Shown here: piece by piece, positions 18,801-27,658 of the stretch
Layout of the letters: each line of letters begins with the position of its first letter
Position numbering within the stretch: position 1 is the first letter of the stretch
NCBI GenBank assembly: GCA_902362875.1
Contig: CABIYF010000014.1
Location: forward strand, 1 to 64,000
DNA: 64,000 nucleotides
From: Eubacteriaceae bacterium
GTDB taxonomy: Bacteria; Bacillota; Clostridia; Lachnospirales; Lachnospiraceae
Reading direction: 5' to 3'
Notes under the pieces: generated by a model
What the model was told of the DNA's origin: nothing
Databases searched by the model: none
Seen by the model: the letters and a program-made list of their open reading frames with translations, nothing else
Made by a program: the position numbers and the translations under genes

Positions 18801-18834
18801 AACGATTGACATATGAAAACGATTGACATATAAT
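18801..18834 (+). promoter_or_regulatory. scr promoter with overlapping tandem operators
   Basis: Perfect sigma-A hexamers TTGACA (18806-18811) and TATAAT (18829-18834) are 17 bp apart. AACGATTGACATAT occurs twice (18801-18814 and 18819-18832), so one copy covers the -35 and the other the -10. Each copy contains the AACGATT core expected for a LacI-family protein. A CcpA cre-like reading (TGAAAACGATTG) is possible but imperfect. Binding would block RNA polymerase directly. Confidence 0.75.
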
Positions 18835-18878
18835 AAAGCCATAGAAAGCAACAAGGTAAATCAAAGAAAGGATAAATT

Positions 18879-20270
18879 ATGTATCAGCTATATTATCAGC
18901 CCGAAGGTATCTGGGTAGGAGATGTTATGCCTTATGGAAAAGAAGGTCAGTTTTATGTATATCATCAGAGAGATACAAGAAATCCAGGACCTTTTGGAGA
19001 ACCATTCGGTTGGGCATTAGCAACAACAAAAGATTTTGTAGATTACAAAGACTATGGAGAAAGCTTAAAGCGTGGAACGGATGATGAAGCAGATCAGTTC
19101 ATCTATGCAGGAAGTGTTTTTGAAACAGAGGCAGGATTTCATGCATTTTATACAGGATATAATAGAGAATTCCTAAAGGCAGGAAAGACATCACAGACAC
19201 TGCTTCATGCCACAAGCAAAGATGGGATCACATGGGAGAAATCGAAAGAAGCATTAGAGATTCCTCCACAGGAAGGATATGATAAGAGAAACTGGAGAGA
19301 TCCATTTGTTCTATGGGATGAGGAAAGAGAAGAATATCTGTTGATCCTTGGAGCAAGAAAGGGCGAAGATAAGAGAAAACAGACAGGACGTCTCGTACAT
19401 TTCACATCAAAAGATTTAAAGAAATGGGAATTTAAAGGAGATTTCTGGGCACCAGGAATTTACACAATGTTTGAGATGCCAGAGATCTTTAAGATGGGAG
19501 ACTGGTGGTATCTTGTATTCTCAGAATACAGTGAGGGTAATAAAATCCATTACAGAAGAAGCAAGAACCTGTACGGACCTTGGGAAGCACCATTTGATGA
19601 TGCATTTGACGGCAGAGCATACTATGCAGGACGTACAGCATTTGATGGAGAACGAAGAGTACTTTTTGGATGGGTGCCAACAAGAATCGATAACGATGAC
19701 AAGAACGCATACTTATGGGGAGGAACTTTCGTGCCACACGAAGTATTCCAGAAAGAAGATGGAACACTTGGGGTAAAACCAGTAGATCAGATGATGGAAG
19801 CATTCGATGGTTGGAAAGATTTATTTAACCCTTGTATGAAAACGATTGACACAAAAGAAGAAGCACTTCTTTGTGAAGATACAGGAAGCATCGCAGCGTT
19901 AAAAACAACTGTAAAATTTGAAGAAGGAACGAAAGAATTTTCTATCAGATTTTACAAAAATGAAGAAACAGAAGTTTCATATGAATACAGATTCTTTGTG
20001 GAAGAAAATAAAGTGGTCTTTAACAAATGCCCAAATTATCCATGGTATCAGTGCTTTAACATTGGACTTGAGCGTCCGATCAAATTAGAAGCAGGCAAAG
20101 AATATGAAATCTGCCTGATCATAGACCAGGATATTTCAACATTATATATCAATGGAACGGCATTGAATGCAAGATTATGTGATCATCCAGGAAATGGATT
20201 GGCACTGACAGTGACAGATGGTACACTAGAAGCAAAAAATACAAAAATTGCAACAAAAGTAAATAAATAA
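18879..20270 (+). CDS. Divergent GH32-family fructan hydrolase
   Basis: 463 residues. Five-bladed propeller followed by a C-terminal beta-sandwich (from about residue 330). The GH32 positions are recognisable but altered: the nucleophile region reads WVGDVMPYG (Asp15) in place of the usual NDPNG; the RDP motif is intact (140-142); and the acid/base motif is FEMPE (Glu199) in place of ECP. No signal peptide is present, so it acts in the cytoplasm on an imported, probably phosphorylated, sugar. It is first in the operon with a IIBCA permease and a canonical GH32, suggesting a second substrate such as a short fructo-oligosaccharide. A 17-bp operator-like sequence lies inside the gene at 19835-19851. 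Confidence 0.8.
   Translation: MYQLYYQPEGIWVGDVMPYGKEGQFYVYHQRDTRNPGPFGEPFGWALATTKDFVDYKDYGESLKRGTDDEADQFIYAGSVFETEAGFHAFYTGYNREFLKAGKTSQTLLHATSKDGITWEKSKEALEIPPQEGYDKRNWRDPFVLWDEEREEYLLILGARKGEDKRKQTGRLVHFTSKDLKKWEFKGDFWAPGIYTMFEMPEIFKMGDWWYLVFSEYSEGNKIHYRRSKNLYGPWEAPFDDAFDGRAYYAGRTAFDGERRVLFGWVPTRIDNDDKNAYLWGGTFVPHEVFQKEDGTLGVKPVDQMMEAFDGWKDLFNPCMKTIDTKEEALLCEDTGSIAALKTTVKFEEGTKEFSIRFYKNEETEVSYEYRFFVEENKVVFNKCPNYPWYQCFNIGLERPIKLEAGKEYEICLIIDQDISTLYINGTALNARLCDHPGNGLALTVTDGTLEAKNTKIATKVNK
19835..19851 (+). promoter_or_regulatory. Intragenic copy of scr operator sequence
   Basis: TATGAAAACGATTGACA here is identical over 17 bp to 18812-18828 in the scr promoter, 1023 bp upstream. It is read as coding sequence (MKTID). 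An auxiliary operator for repression looping is a reasonable inference. Confidence 0.5.
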
Positions 20271-20298
20271 AAAGAGAAAAATAAAGGAGAAAATATAG

Positions 20299-22206
20299 AT
20301 GGATTACAAAAAAATATCACAAGATGTGGTAGATCACGTTGGTGGAATCAGTAACATCAAAGGTGCAACACACTGTGTGACAAGACTTCGACTGATCTTA
20401 AATGATGAAACAAAATATGACCGCAAAGCATTAGAGAATATCGAAGGTGTTAAAGGTGTCTTATTTAACAGTGGGCAGCTAATGATCATTTTCGGAACAG
20501 GAACAGTTAATAATGTTTATGATGCATTTATTGAATTAACAGGTGTTAAAGAAATGTCTCAGTCTGATGCCAAGGCAGAAGGAATGAGCAAGATGGGAAA
20601 ATTACAGCAGGGATTCAAAGTATTCTCTGATATTTTTATTCCGATCATTCCAGCATTCGTTGCAGCAGCGATCCTGACTGGTGTCAAAGCATTATTGACA
20701 GCGAATGGATTATTTGGATTAGAAGGATCTCTAGCAGATCAGAGCAAACTTGTTGCAGATATTGCAGAATTCTTAGCAATCATGGCAACAACATTTAATT
20801 ATCTGCCAATCCTTGTAATGTATAGTGCCGTCAAACGATTCGGTGGGAATCCGATCCTTGGTATCTTAGTCGGAATCGTTATGGTACATCCAGATCTTGT
20901 AAATCGTAATACATTCGTATTAGACCCATCTGCAGCAAGCTACTGGCATTTCGGACCATTAGCAATTGCAAAGGTTGCATTCCAAGGAGGAGTATTCCCA
21001 GCAATCTTAACAGCATGGTTTATGTCTAAAGTAGAAAAGATCGCACAGAAATATGTACCAGCTGTGGTATCATTTGTATTTGTACCAACAATTACTATTT
21101 TCTTTGCAAACGTAGCATTATTTACAGTATTCGGACCAGTTGGAAATATGATTGGTAACGGATTAGCAGCGATCATTGATATTTTATATAACAGTTTTGG
21201 AGCTTTGGGAGCATTTATCTTTGCAGCGTTATTACAACCATTAGTAGTTACAGGAACACATCAGGCAATTCAGGGAATTGAAGCAAACTTGATTGCAACT
21301 ACAGGATTTAACTACATTCAGGGAATCTGGTCTGTATCGATCATCGCACAGGGTGGTGGAGCAATCGGAATGTACTTGTTAGCAAAGAAACACTCTAAAG
21401 ACAGAGATATCGCAATGTCAAGTTTCATTCCAACATTAGTAGGAATCTCAGAACCAGCTATCTTTGCTGCAAACTTAAAATATTCCGTGATCCCATTTGT
21501 ATGCGCCTGCCTAGGAGCTGGATGTGGTGGAGCATTCATGAAACTTGCAGGAGTAAGAGCCATTGGACAGGGTCTAACAGGAGTATTAGGACTTCTGATC
21601 GTAGTACCTAATAAATTGGTATTCTATATCATTGGAAACCTGATCGCATTTATCGTACCAATCGTGCTGATCGTCATTTATAATAAAACAAAAGGTATTC
21701 CACATGGTGAAGAAGAGGAAGAAGCTGAATCTGCATTAACAATTGATGAGACAGCGAAAGTACCAGTCAAAGCAGTTGTTGATGGAAAAGTAATTGCGAT
21801 TGAAGATGTAAAAGATGGAATCTTCTCTGAAAAAGTATTAGGAGATGGAGTAGGGATCATCCCAACAAGTGAAACAGTATTAGCGCCGGCAGAAGGTGAA
21901 ATCTGTACAGTGATGGAAGGCTCAAAACATGCCATCGGTGTCCGAACAACAAACAATAGTGTATTTCTGATTCATGTAGGAATCGAAACAGTATCCATGA
22001 ATGGGGAAGGATTTGAATACCTTGTAAAGAAAGGACAACACGTGAAGGAAGGTCAGCCAATTCTCAAATTTGACAGAGCAAAGATTGAAGCAAAAGGATT
22101 AAATCCAGTCGTTGTATTTGTCAAAACAGAGGAAGGTAACCAGACACCTGTAGTATTTAAGACAGGAATCAATGTCAAAGCAGGAAAAGACGTGATCGGG
22201 GAATAA
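20299..22206 (+). CDS. scrA: PTS sucrose/beta-glucoside transporter EIIBCA
   Basis: 635 residues, fused in B-C-A order. EIIB (1-85) has the phosphorylated Cys26 in HCVTRLRL. EIIC (about 105-465) has around ten membrane segments and the GTHQAIQGIEANL and GISEPAIFAANLKY family motifs. EIIA (about 490-635, glucose type) has SKHAIGV and FLIHVGIETV with the active His near 559. It imports a sugar while phosphorylating it. The flanking GH32 genes point to sucrose or a beta-fructoside rather than a beta-glucoside. AAAGGAG precedes the ATG; scrB starts two bases after the stop. Confidence 0.9.
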   Translation: MDYKKISQDVVDHVGGISNIKGATHCVTRLRLILNDETKYDRKALENIEGVKGVLFNSGQLMIIFGTGTVNNVYDAFIELTGVKEMSQSDAKAEGMSKMGKLQQGFKVFSDIFIPIIPAFVAAAILTGVKALLTANGLFGLEGSLADQSKLVADIAEFLAIMATTFNYLPILVMYSAVKRFGGNPILGILVGIVMVHPDLVNRNTFVLDPSAASYWHFGPLAIAKVAFQGGVFPAILTAWFMSKVEKIAQKYVPAVVSFVFVPTITIFFANVALFTVFGPVGNMIGNGLAAIIDILYNSFGALGAFIFAALLQPLVVTGTHQAIQGIEANLIATTGFNYIQGIWSVSIIAQGGGAIGMYLLAKKHSKDRDIAMSSFIPTLVGISEPAIFAANLKYSVIPFVCACLGAGCGGAFMKLAGVRAIGQGLTGVLGLLIVVPNKLVFYIIGNLIAFIVPIVLIVIYNKTKGIPHGEEEEEAESALTIDETAKVPVKAVVDGKVIAIEDVKDGIFSEKVLGDGVGIIPTSETVLAPAEGEICTVMEGSKHAIGVRTTNNSVFLIHVGIETVSMNGEGFEYLVKKGQHVKEGQPILKFDRAKIEAKGLNPVVVFVKTEEGNQTPVVFKTGINVKAGKDVIGE

Positions 22207-22207
22207 T

Positions 22208-23593
22208 ATGAAATTTTTAGATGTAGATAAATATACACCGATTCAAAAAAGTCATGAAACATATTTAAAGGAGCTTGTGGAGTATTGTAAAGATACTCCA
22301 CGGCATCCATCCTATCATATTCATCCCCCATGTGGATTAGTGAACGATCCAAATGGTCTGGCTTACTTTGGAGGAAAATACCATGTATTTTATCAGTGGT
22401 TTCCATTTGGACCAGAACACGGAATGAAACATTGGGCACATGTGACCTCAGAAGATCTCGTAAAATGGGAATGGTCTGATCAGATACTCATTCCAGATCA
22501 GGAATATGAGAAAAATGGATGTTATTCAGGAAATTCCATAGAAGCAGATGGTAAGCTTTATCTTTATTACACAGCAAACTACAAGACAGAACAGGGGAAA
22601 ATTCCAAAACAGGCGATGGCAGTTATGAACAGCGATGGTACAATTCTTAAATCTCCAAACAATCCGATCATCGATGAACAGCCAGAAGGACTGATCGGAG
22701 AGATCAGAGACCCGTTTGTATTTGAAAAAGAAGGAGCGTACTGGATGCTTTTAGGTGGTGGAAGCATCGATGGGCAGGCAAGACTGATCCTGTATAAGAG
22801 TACAGATCTTGAAAACTGGGCATATCAGGGAAATATTGAACTGACAGGAATTGATCTGGAGCTTGGTTATATGTATGAATGTCCATCTTACATTGAAATA
22901 GATGGAAAAGATGTTTTATGTTTATCATTAATGGGACGTACACCAGTGGGAGAACATTTTCACAATGAGTTTTCCAGTGTATATTTTATCGGAGAGCTAA
23001 ATCTTGAAGATAAAACATTTCACGTAGAATCATTTGATGAGATCGACAAAGGATTTGATTTTTATGCACCACAAGTATTCTATGGAAAAGACAGACAACC
23101 AATGATGTTTGCGTGGCTTGGGTGTGGGGTACAGGAACTTCCATATGCAAAAGAAGATATGTGGATCCATAGTCTGACAATGCCAAGGATCCTAACGATC
23201 AAAGAAGGAAAGTTATGTCAGAAAGTTCCAGAAAATATTAAGAATGAATATGCACATCTTGATATATACAGTAAAAGAATGAAACCAGAAGAAGATACAT
23301 GGTATATCAATCTGACAGATAAACAGATTTCAGAAATTCAGATCGGAGATCAAGAAGATCATTTAAGTATTAAGATTGACTGGGCCGCAGGACATATAGT
23401 TGCAGACCGAAGTACGCTTAAGCATCAGTTTAGTACAGAATATGGAGTTCAAAGAAAAGTTTCAATGTCAGAAGAACTCAAAAACATTGAGATATATTAT
23501 GATAATACATTTATTGAAATTTATCTCAATGATGGAAAAGACACAATGACCCTTCGTGCATTTCCGGAAAATGTGGAAATTAATCTAATTTAG
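22208..23593 (+). CDS. scrB: Sucrose-6-phosphate hydrolase, GH32
   Basis: 461 residues with the full catalytic set: LVNDPNGLAYF (nucleophile Asp47), GEIRDPFVF, and MYECPSYIE (acid/base Glu). FYQWFPFGP and HWAHVTSEDLVKWEW are typical of sucrose-6-phosphate hydrolases. The propeller is followed by a beta-sandwich ending in LRAFPENVEI. It has no signal peptide, in keeping with a cytoplasmic enzyme that splits sucrose-6-phosphate from the PTS into glucose-6-phosphate and fructose. It is last in the operon, followed by a terminator. Confidence 0.92.
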   Translation: MKFLDVDKYTPIQKSHETYLKELVEYCKDTPRHPSYHIHPPCGLVNDPNGLAYFGGKYHVFYQWFPFGPEHGMKHWAHVTSEDLVKWEWSDQILIPDQEYEKNGCYSGNSIEADGKLYLYYTANYKTEQGKIPKQAMAVMNSDGTILKSPNNPIIDEQPEGLIGEIRDPFVFEKEGAYWMLLGGGSIDGQARLILYKSTDLENWAYQGNIELTGIDLELGYMYECPSYIEIDGKDVLCLSLMGRTPVGEHFHNEFSSVYFIGELNLEDKTFHVESFDEIDKGFDFYAPQVFYGKDRQPMMFAWLGCGVQELPYAKEDMWIHSLTMPRILTIKEGKLCQKVPENIKNEYAHLDIYSKRMKPEEDTWYINLTDKQISEIQIGDQEDHLSIKIDWAAGHIVADRSTLKHQFSTEYGVQRKVSMSEELKNIEIYYDNTFIEIYLNDGKDTMTLRAFPENVEINLI

Positions 23594-23598
23594 AAAAG

Positions 23599-23628
23599 AT
23601 ATGGTGGAGAAATCTGCCATATTTTTTT
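23599..23628 (+). terminator. Rho-independent terminator after scrB
   Basis: ATATGGTGGA (23599-23608) pairs with TCTGCCATAT (23613-23622) allowing G-T pairs, followed by seven T. Confidence 0.8.
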
Positions 23629-23660
23629 GCTGATATATAATAGATAAAGTCGAGCAATTC

Positions 23661-23689
23661 TTGAAAACACTAAGATTATATGATACCAT
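23661..23689 (+). promoter_or_regulatory. Promoter of zinc-ribbon protein gene
   Basis: TTGAAA (23661-23666), a 17-bp spacer and TACCAT (23684-23689), 40 bp before the start codon. Confidence 0.5.
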
Positions 23690-23729
23690 TTTCATAAGAT
23701 AAAAACGAATCAGTAAGAAAGCAGGGTCT

Positions 23730-24134
23730 ATGAAATACGAGAAATGTCCAATCTGTGAAGAAAAGTTAAGAAATGGTGTCTGCCCAATGTGTGGTTATGA
23801 TTTTAATCGCTTAGGTCGGTCAAGAATATTAAAAGATGGTCATTGGGATATATTAACGACTGACAAAAAGACTTCTCAGCCGAAATATATCCATGATGAA
23901 AAACGGCATCCAGATTTTAAAAATGTCAAGAATACAAAGACGCAGCCAATGAAGACACAGAGGAAAGCAACAACCTATCAAAATAAAAAAGAAAAGAAGA
24001 AATCAAAAAAAGGAAAGTGGGCGGTGATCGTCTTTATTCTTTATCTGTTGTCATTTTTAGCAGATCTTGTACCAGAGGCATTCACTCACATAGAAGATTT
24101 TATAAATCAGATCCTGAATGGATTAAATTTTTAA
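23730..24134 (+). CDS. Zinc-ribbon protein with C-terminal membrane helix
   Basis: 134 residues. The N-terminal CPICEEKLRNGVCPMCGYDF provides CxxC-x8-CxxC, a zinc ribbon. A long basic linker rich in Lys and Gln (about 50-95) follows, then one membrane helix (WAVIVFILYLLSFLADLV, about 97-115) and a short tail. It is a standalone gene between two terminators. Such zinc-ribbon/single-helix proteins are frequent in Lachnospiraceae; no specific role can be assigned. Confidence 0.75.
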   Translation: MKYEKCPICEEKLRNGVCPMCGYDFNRLGRSRILKDGHWDILTTDKKTSQPKYIHDEKRHPDFKNVKNTKTQPMKTQRKATTYQNKKEKKKSKKGKWAVIVFILYLLSFLADLVPEAFTHIEDFINQILNGLNF

Positions 24135-24145
24135 AAAAAGTAAGC

Positions 24146-24185
24146 AAAAGTCTGTCATTTTTAAGAAAAAACGGCAGACTTTTGT
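24146..24185 (+). terminator. Rho-independent terminator
   Basis: AAAAGTCTG (24146-24154) pairs with CAGACTTTT (24175-24183) around a 20-nt A/T-rich loop, followed by T-rich sequence. Confidence 0.7.
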
Positions 24186-24259
24186 TCATTTTTATATTTT
24201 AAAAAGATAAAAATTATGGTAACATTAACTCTATAGGCAATTTAACAGGAGGAAGACTT

Positions 24260-24553
24260 ATGGCAAATCATATTGATGATGCAACGATTGAATATGTCGG
24301 AATTTTAGCAAAGCTTGAATTATCTGGCGAAGAAAAAGAACAGGCCAAGAAAGATATGGAAAGCATGCTCGACTATGTAGATAAATTAAACGAACTAGAT
24401 ACAAGCAGTGTAGAACCAATGTCTCATGTATTCCCAGTGAAGAATGTATTCAGAGAAGATGTGGTAACGAATGGAGACGGAAGCGAAGACACATTAAAGA
24501 ACGCACCAGAAGCGCAGGACAATGCCTTTGTCGTGCCAAAGACAATCATATAG
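24260..24553 (+). CDS. gatC: Asp/Glu-tRNA amidotransferase subunit C
   Basis: 97 residues. The family pattern of a helical start ([16 protein letters not shown]), [17 protein letters not shown], then [19 protein letters not shown] is present. It stabilises the GatA-GatB complex that converts Glu-tRNA(Gln) or Asp-tRNA(Asn) to the amide. AGGAGG precedes the ATG; gatA starts 10 bp downstream. Confidence 0.95.
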   Translation: MANHIDDATIEYVGILAKLELSGEEKEQAKKDMESMLDYVDKLNELDTSSVEPMSHVFPVKNVFREDVVTNGDGSEDTLKNAPEAQDNAFVVPKTII

Positions 24554-24563
24554 GAGGCAGAAG

Positions 24564-26036
24564 ATGAGCATTTTAGAATTAACTGCCGTAGAATTAGGCA
24601 AGAAGATCAAAGACAAAGAGATCACAGTTGTAGAAGCAACAAAGGCAGCATTTGAACAGATTAAGGCAGTCGAAAGTGATGTACACGGATATGTCTCTTA
24701 CGATGAAGAAAGTGCATTAAAGAGAGCCGAAGAAGTACAAAAAGGAATCGATGATGGGACTTACACAGGACCATTAGCAGGAGTTCCAATGGCAATTAAG
24801 GATAATATCTGTACAAAAGGATATACAACAACATGCAGTTCCAAGATCTTAGAGAACTTTGTACCAACATACTCCGCACAGGCAGTTGAGAACCTGATCA
24901 AAGAAGGAGTTGTATTTTTAGGAAAGACAAACATGGATGAGTTCGCCATGGGAAGTACAACAGAGACTTCTGCATATGGTGTGACAAAGAACCCATGGGA
25001 TTTAGAGAAAGTACCAGGTGGATCATCAGGTGGTTCAGCAGCAGCTGTTGCAGCTAACGAATGTTTCATGGCGTTAGGATCTGATACAGGTGGATCTATC
25101 AGACAGCCAGCATCTTACTGTGGTGTTACAGGGATCAAACCAACCTATGGAACAGTATCCCGTTACGGACTGATCGCTTATGGATCATCCTTAGACCAGA
25201 TCGGACCATTAGCAAAAGACGTGACAGACTGTGCAACATTATTAGAAGCGATCGCATCCCACGATGAGAAAGATTCCACATCTGTCAAATTAGAATCTTA
25301 TGACTTCACATCTGCATTAAAAGATGATGTCAAAGGAATGAAGATCGGTATTCCAAAAGATTACTTTGGAGAAGGTCTTGACGAGGAAGTCAAAGAAGCT
25401 GTTTTAGCAGCAGCAAAGACATTAGAAGAAAAAGGAGCCATCGTAGAAGAATTCGATCTTGGATTAGTTGAATATGCAATCCCTGCATACTATGTTATTG
25501 CAGCAGCAGAAGCAAGTTCAAACTTATCCCGTTTCGATGGTGTAAAATACGGATACAGAGCGAAAGACTACGAAGGACTTCACAACATGTATAAGAAGAC
25601 ACGTTCAGAAGGATTCGGAGCCGAAGTAAAACGCCGTATTATGTTAGGATCATTCGTATTAAGTTCCGGATATTACGATGCATACTACTTAAAAGCATTA
25701 AGAACAAAAGCACTGATCAAGAAAGAATTTGACAAAGCATTCGAGAAATACGATGTGATCTTAGGACCAGTTGCACCAACAACAGCTCCAAAATTAGGAG
25801 ACAGCTTAAGCGATCCGATCAAGATGTATTTAGGAGATATCTACACAATCTCTGTCAACCTTGCAGGACTTCCAGGAATCTCACTTCCATGTGGTAAGGA
25901 TAAGAATGGAATGCCAATCGGACTTCAGCTGATCGGAGACTGCTTCAATGAGAAGAAGATCATTCAGGCAGCATACACATTTGAGCAGACAAGAGCATAT
26001 GAAGCTCCAGCAATCGCTAAAGGAGGGGCTAAATAG
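24564..26036 (+). CDS. gatA: Asp/Glu-tRNA amidotransferase subunit A
   Basis: 490 residues, amidase-signature family. Releases ammonia from glutamine for GatB. The Ser-cisSer-Lys triad is visible: Lys in PMAIKDNI, and the serines in GGSSGGSAAAVAA and GSDTGGSIRQPAS. TAGGAGG lies seven bases before the ATG at 24564; an earlier in-frame ATG at 24522 falls inside gatC and lacks a site. The stop is immediately followed by gatB. Confidence 0.95.
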   Translation: MSILELTAVELGKKIKDKEITVVEATKAAFEQIKAVESDVHGYVSYDEESALKRAEEVQKGIDDGTYTGPLAGVPMAIKDNICTKGYTTTCSSKILENFVPTYSAQAVENLIKEGVVFLGKTNMDEFAMGSTTETSAYGVTKNPWDLEKVPGGSSGGSAAAVAANECFMALGSDTGGSIRQPASYCGVTGIKPTYGTVSRYGLIAYGSSLDQIGPLAKDVTDCATLLEAIASHDEKDSTSVKLESYDFTSALKDDVKGMKIGIPKDYFGEGLDEEVKEAVLAAAKTLEEKGAIVEEFDLGLVEYAIPAYYVIAAAEASSNLSRFDGVKYGYRAKDYEGLHNMYKKTRSEGFGAEVKRRIMLGSFVLSSGYYDAYYLKALRTKALIKKEFDKAFEKYDVILGPVAPTTAPKLGDSLSDPIKMYLGDIYTISVNLAGLPGISLPCGKDKNGMPIGLQLIGDCFNEKKIIQAAYTFEQTRAYEAPAIAKGGAK

Positions 26037-27476
26037 ATGAGCAAGAATTACGAAACAGTCATCGGACTTGAAGTCCATGTAGAATTAGCAACAAAGACAA
26101 AGATCTTCTGTGGATGCAGCACAGCATTCGGAGGAGCACCAAACACACACACATGCCCTGTATGTACAGGTATGCCTGGATCATTACCAGTATTAAATAA
26201 ACAGGTCGTAGAATATGCCATGGCGGTTGGACTTGCAACAAATTGTGATATCACACAGAACTGCAAATTTGACCGTAAGAACTATTTTTATCCAGATAAC
26301 CCACAGAACTACCAGATTTCTCAGTTGTATTTACCAATCTGCCGAAATGGTAAAGTAGAGATCGACGTAGAAGGGGAGAAGAAAGATATCAGAATCCACG
26401 AGATCCATATGGAAGAAGATGCAGGTAAATTAGTGCATGATCCATGGACAGGAGATTCTTTAGTAGACTTTAACCGTTCCGGAGTGCCACTGATCGAGAT
26501 CGTATCCGAACCAGATATGCGTTCCGCAGACGAAGTGATCGCATACCTTGAGAAATTACGTCTGATCATCCAGTACTTAGGAGCATCTGACTGTAAATTA
26601 CAGGAAGGTTCCATGAGAGCTGACGTAAACTTATCTGTTCGCGAAGTTGGAGCCGAAGAATTCGGAACACGTACAGAGATGAAGAACTTGAACTCTTTCA
26701 AAGCGATCAAGAGAGCCATTGAAGGAGAGATGGAACGTCAGATCGACCTGATCGAAGCAGGTGAGAAAGTCGTACAGGAAACAAGAAGATGGGATGATAC
26801 AAAGGGAGCATCTTACGCAATGCGTTCTAAAGAAGATGCTCAGGATTACCGTTACTTCCCAGATCCAGACTTAGTACCGATCGAGATCAGCGACGAATGG
26901 ATGGACAAAGTAAGAGCAGCTCAGCCAGAGTTCAGAGATGAGAAGAAAGTCCGTTATAAAGAAGAATATGACCTTCCAGACTATGATATTGACATCATCA
27001 CAGGATCAAAACACCTTGCAGATATCTTCGAAGCAACGATCGCGCTTGGATCAGAACCTAAAGAAGTATCTAACTGGTTAATGGGAGAAACGATCCGTCT
27101 TGTAAATGAATCAGAGATGGACATTGACGATGTATCATTCAAACCAGAACATCTTGCAAAACTGATCGAGATGATCAAGAAGAATGAGATCAACCGAAGC
27201 GTAGGAAAAGAAGTCTTCGAGAAAGTCTTCAAAGAAAATATCGATCCTGCAGCATACGTTGAAGAACACGGATTAAAATCCATGAACGATGAGGGAGCTT
27301 TAAAAGCAACGATCGAAGAGATCGTTGCGAACAATCCAAAATCTGTCGAAGACTACAAAGCTGGTAAGAAGAAAGCTATTGGATTCTTAGTTGGACAGAC
27401 AATGAAAGCAACACAGGGAAAAGCAAACCCTGGAATCGTGAATAAGATCTTAACAGAGATTTTAGATAATCTGTAA
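26037..27476 (+). CDS. gatB: Asp/Glu-tRNA amidotransferase subunit B
   Basis: 479 residues. The N-terminal kinase-like domain opens YETVIGLEVHVELATKTKIFC and carries CGCS...CPVC zinc-site cysteines, then YFYPDNPQNYQISQ and HMEEDAGK. The helical and YqeY tail domains include INRSVGKEVFEKV and the C-terminal FLVGQTMKATQGKANP, which reads tRNA. It activates the tRNA carboxylate with ATP and adds ammonia from GatA. It directly abuts gatA. Confidence 0.95.
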   Translation: MSKNYETVIGLEVHVELATKTKIFCGCSTAFGGAPNTHTCPVCTGMPGSLPVLNKQVVEYAMAVGLATNCDITQNCKFDRKNYFYPDNPQNYQISQLYLPICRNGKVEIDVEGEKKDIRIHEIHMEEDAGKLVHDPWTGDSLVDFNRSGVPLIEIVSEPDMRSADEVIAYLEKLRLIIQYLGASDCKLQEGSMRADVNLSVREVGAEEFGTRTEMKNLNSFKAIKRAIEGEMERQIDLIEAGEKVVQETRRWDDTKGASYAMRSKEDAQDYRYFPDPDLVPIEISDEWMDKVRAAQPEFRDEKKVRYKEEYDLPDYDIDIITGSKHLADIFEATIALGSEPKEVSNWLMGETIRLVNESEMDIDDVSFKPEHLAKLIEMIKKNEINRSVGKEVFEKVFKENIDPAAYVEEHGLKSMNDEGALKATIEEIVANNPKSVEDYKAGKKKAIGFLVGQTMKATQGKANPGIVNKILTEILDNL

Positions 27477-27529
27477 ATAAGAACGATTTGTTTAAGCAAA
27501 CGTATCATACCCAAATAATAGTGTATACA

Positions 27530-27565
27530 AAAATCAGAATCTGGAACAACAGGTTCTGATTTTTT
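27530..27565 (+). terminator. Rho-independent terminator after gatCAB
   Basis: AAAATCAGAATCTG (27530-27543) pairs with CAGGTTCTGATTTT (27550-27563), 14 pairs with one G-T, followed by T-run. Confidence 0.9.
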
Positions 27566-27578
27566 GTATGATAAAACA

Positions 27579-27607
27579 TTGAAATTCATTCCATTAAAAC
27601 GTACAAT
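27579..27607 (+). promoter_or_regulatory. Promoter of the HAD phosphatase pair
   Basis: TTGAAA (27579-27584), a 17-bp spacer and TACAAT (27602-27607), 52 bp before the start at 27659. Confidence 0.6.
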
Positions 27608-27658
27608 ATAACCATGTATAAATGTATGTAGAAACAAAACAACAGGATGGAGAGAGTT

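Noticed and set aside
18812..18828. CcpA cre site at the scr promoter
   Set aside because: TGAAAACGATTG fits the first part of the cre consensus, but the right half is shifted by one base; a LacI-type operator explains the repeats better.
22053..22439. 128-residue minus-strand frame across the scrA-scrB junction
   Set aside because: It is antisense to conserved EIIA and GH32 coding sequence and resembles no family.
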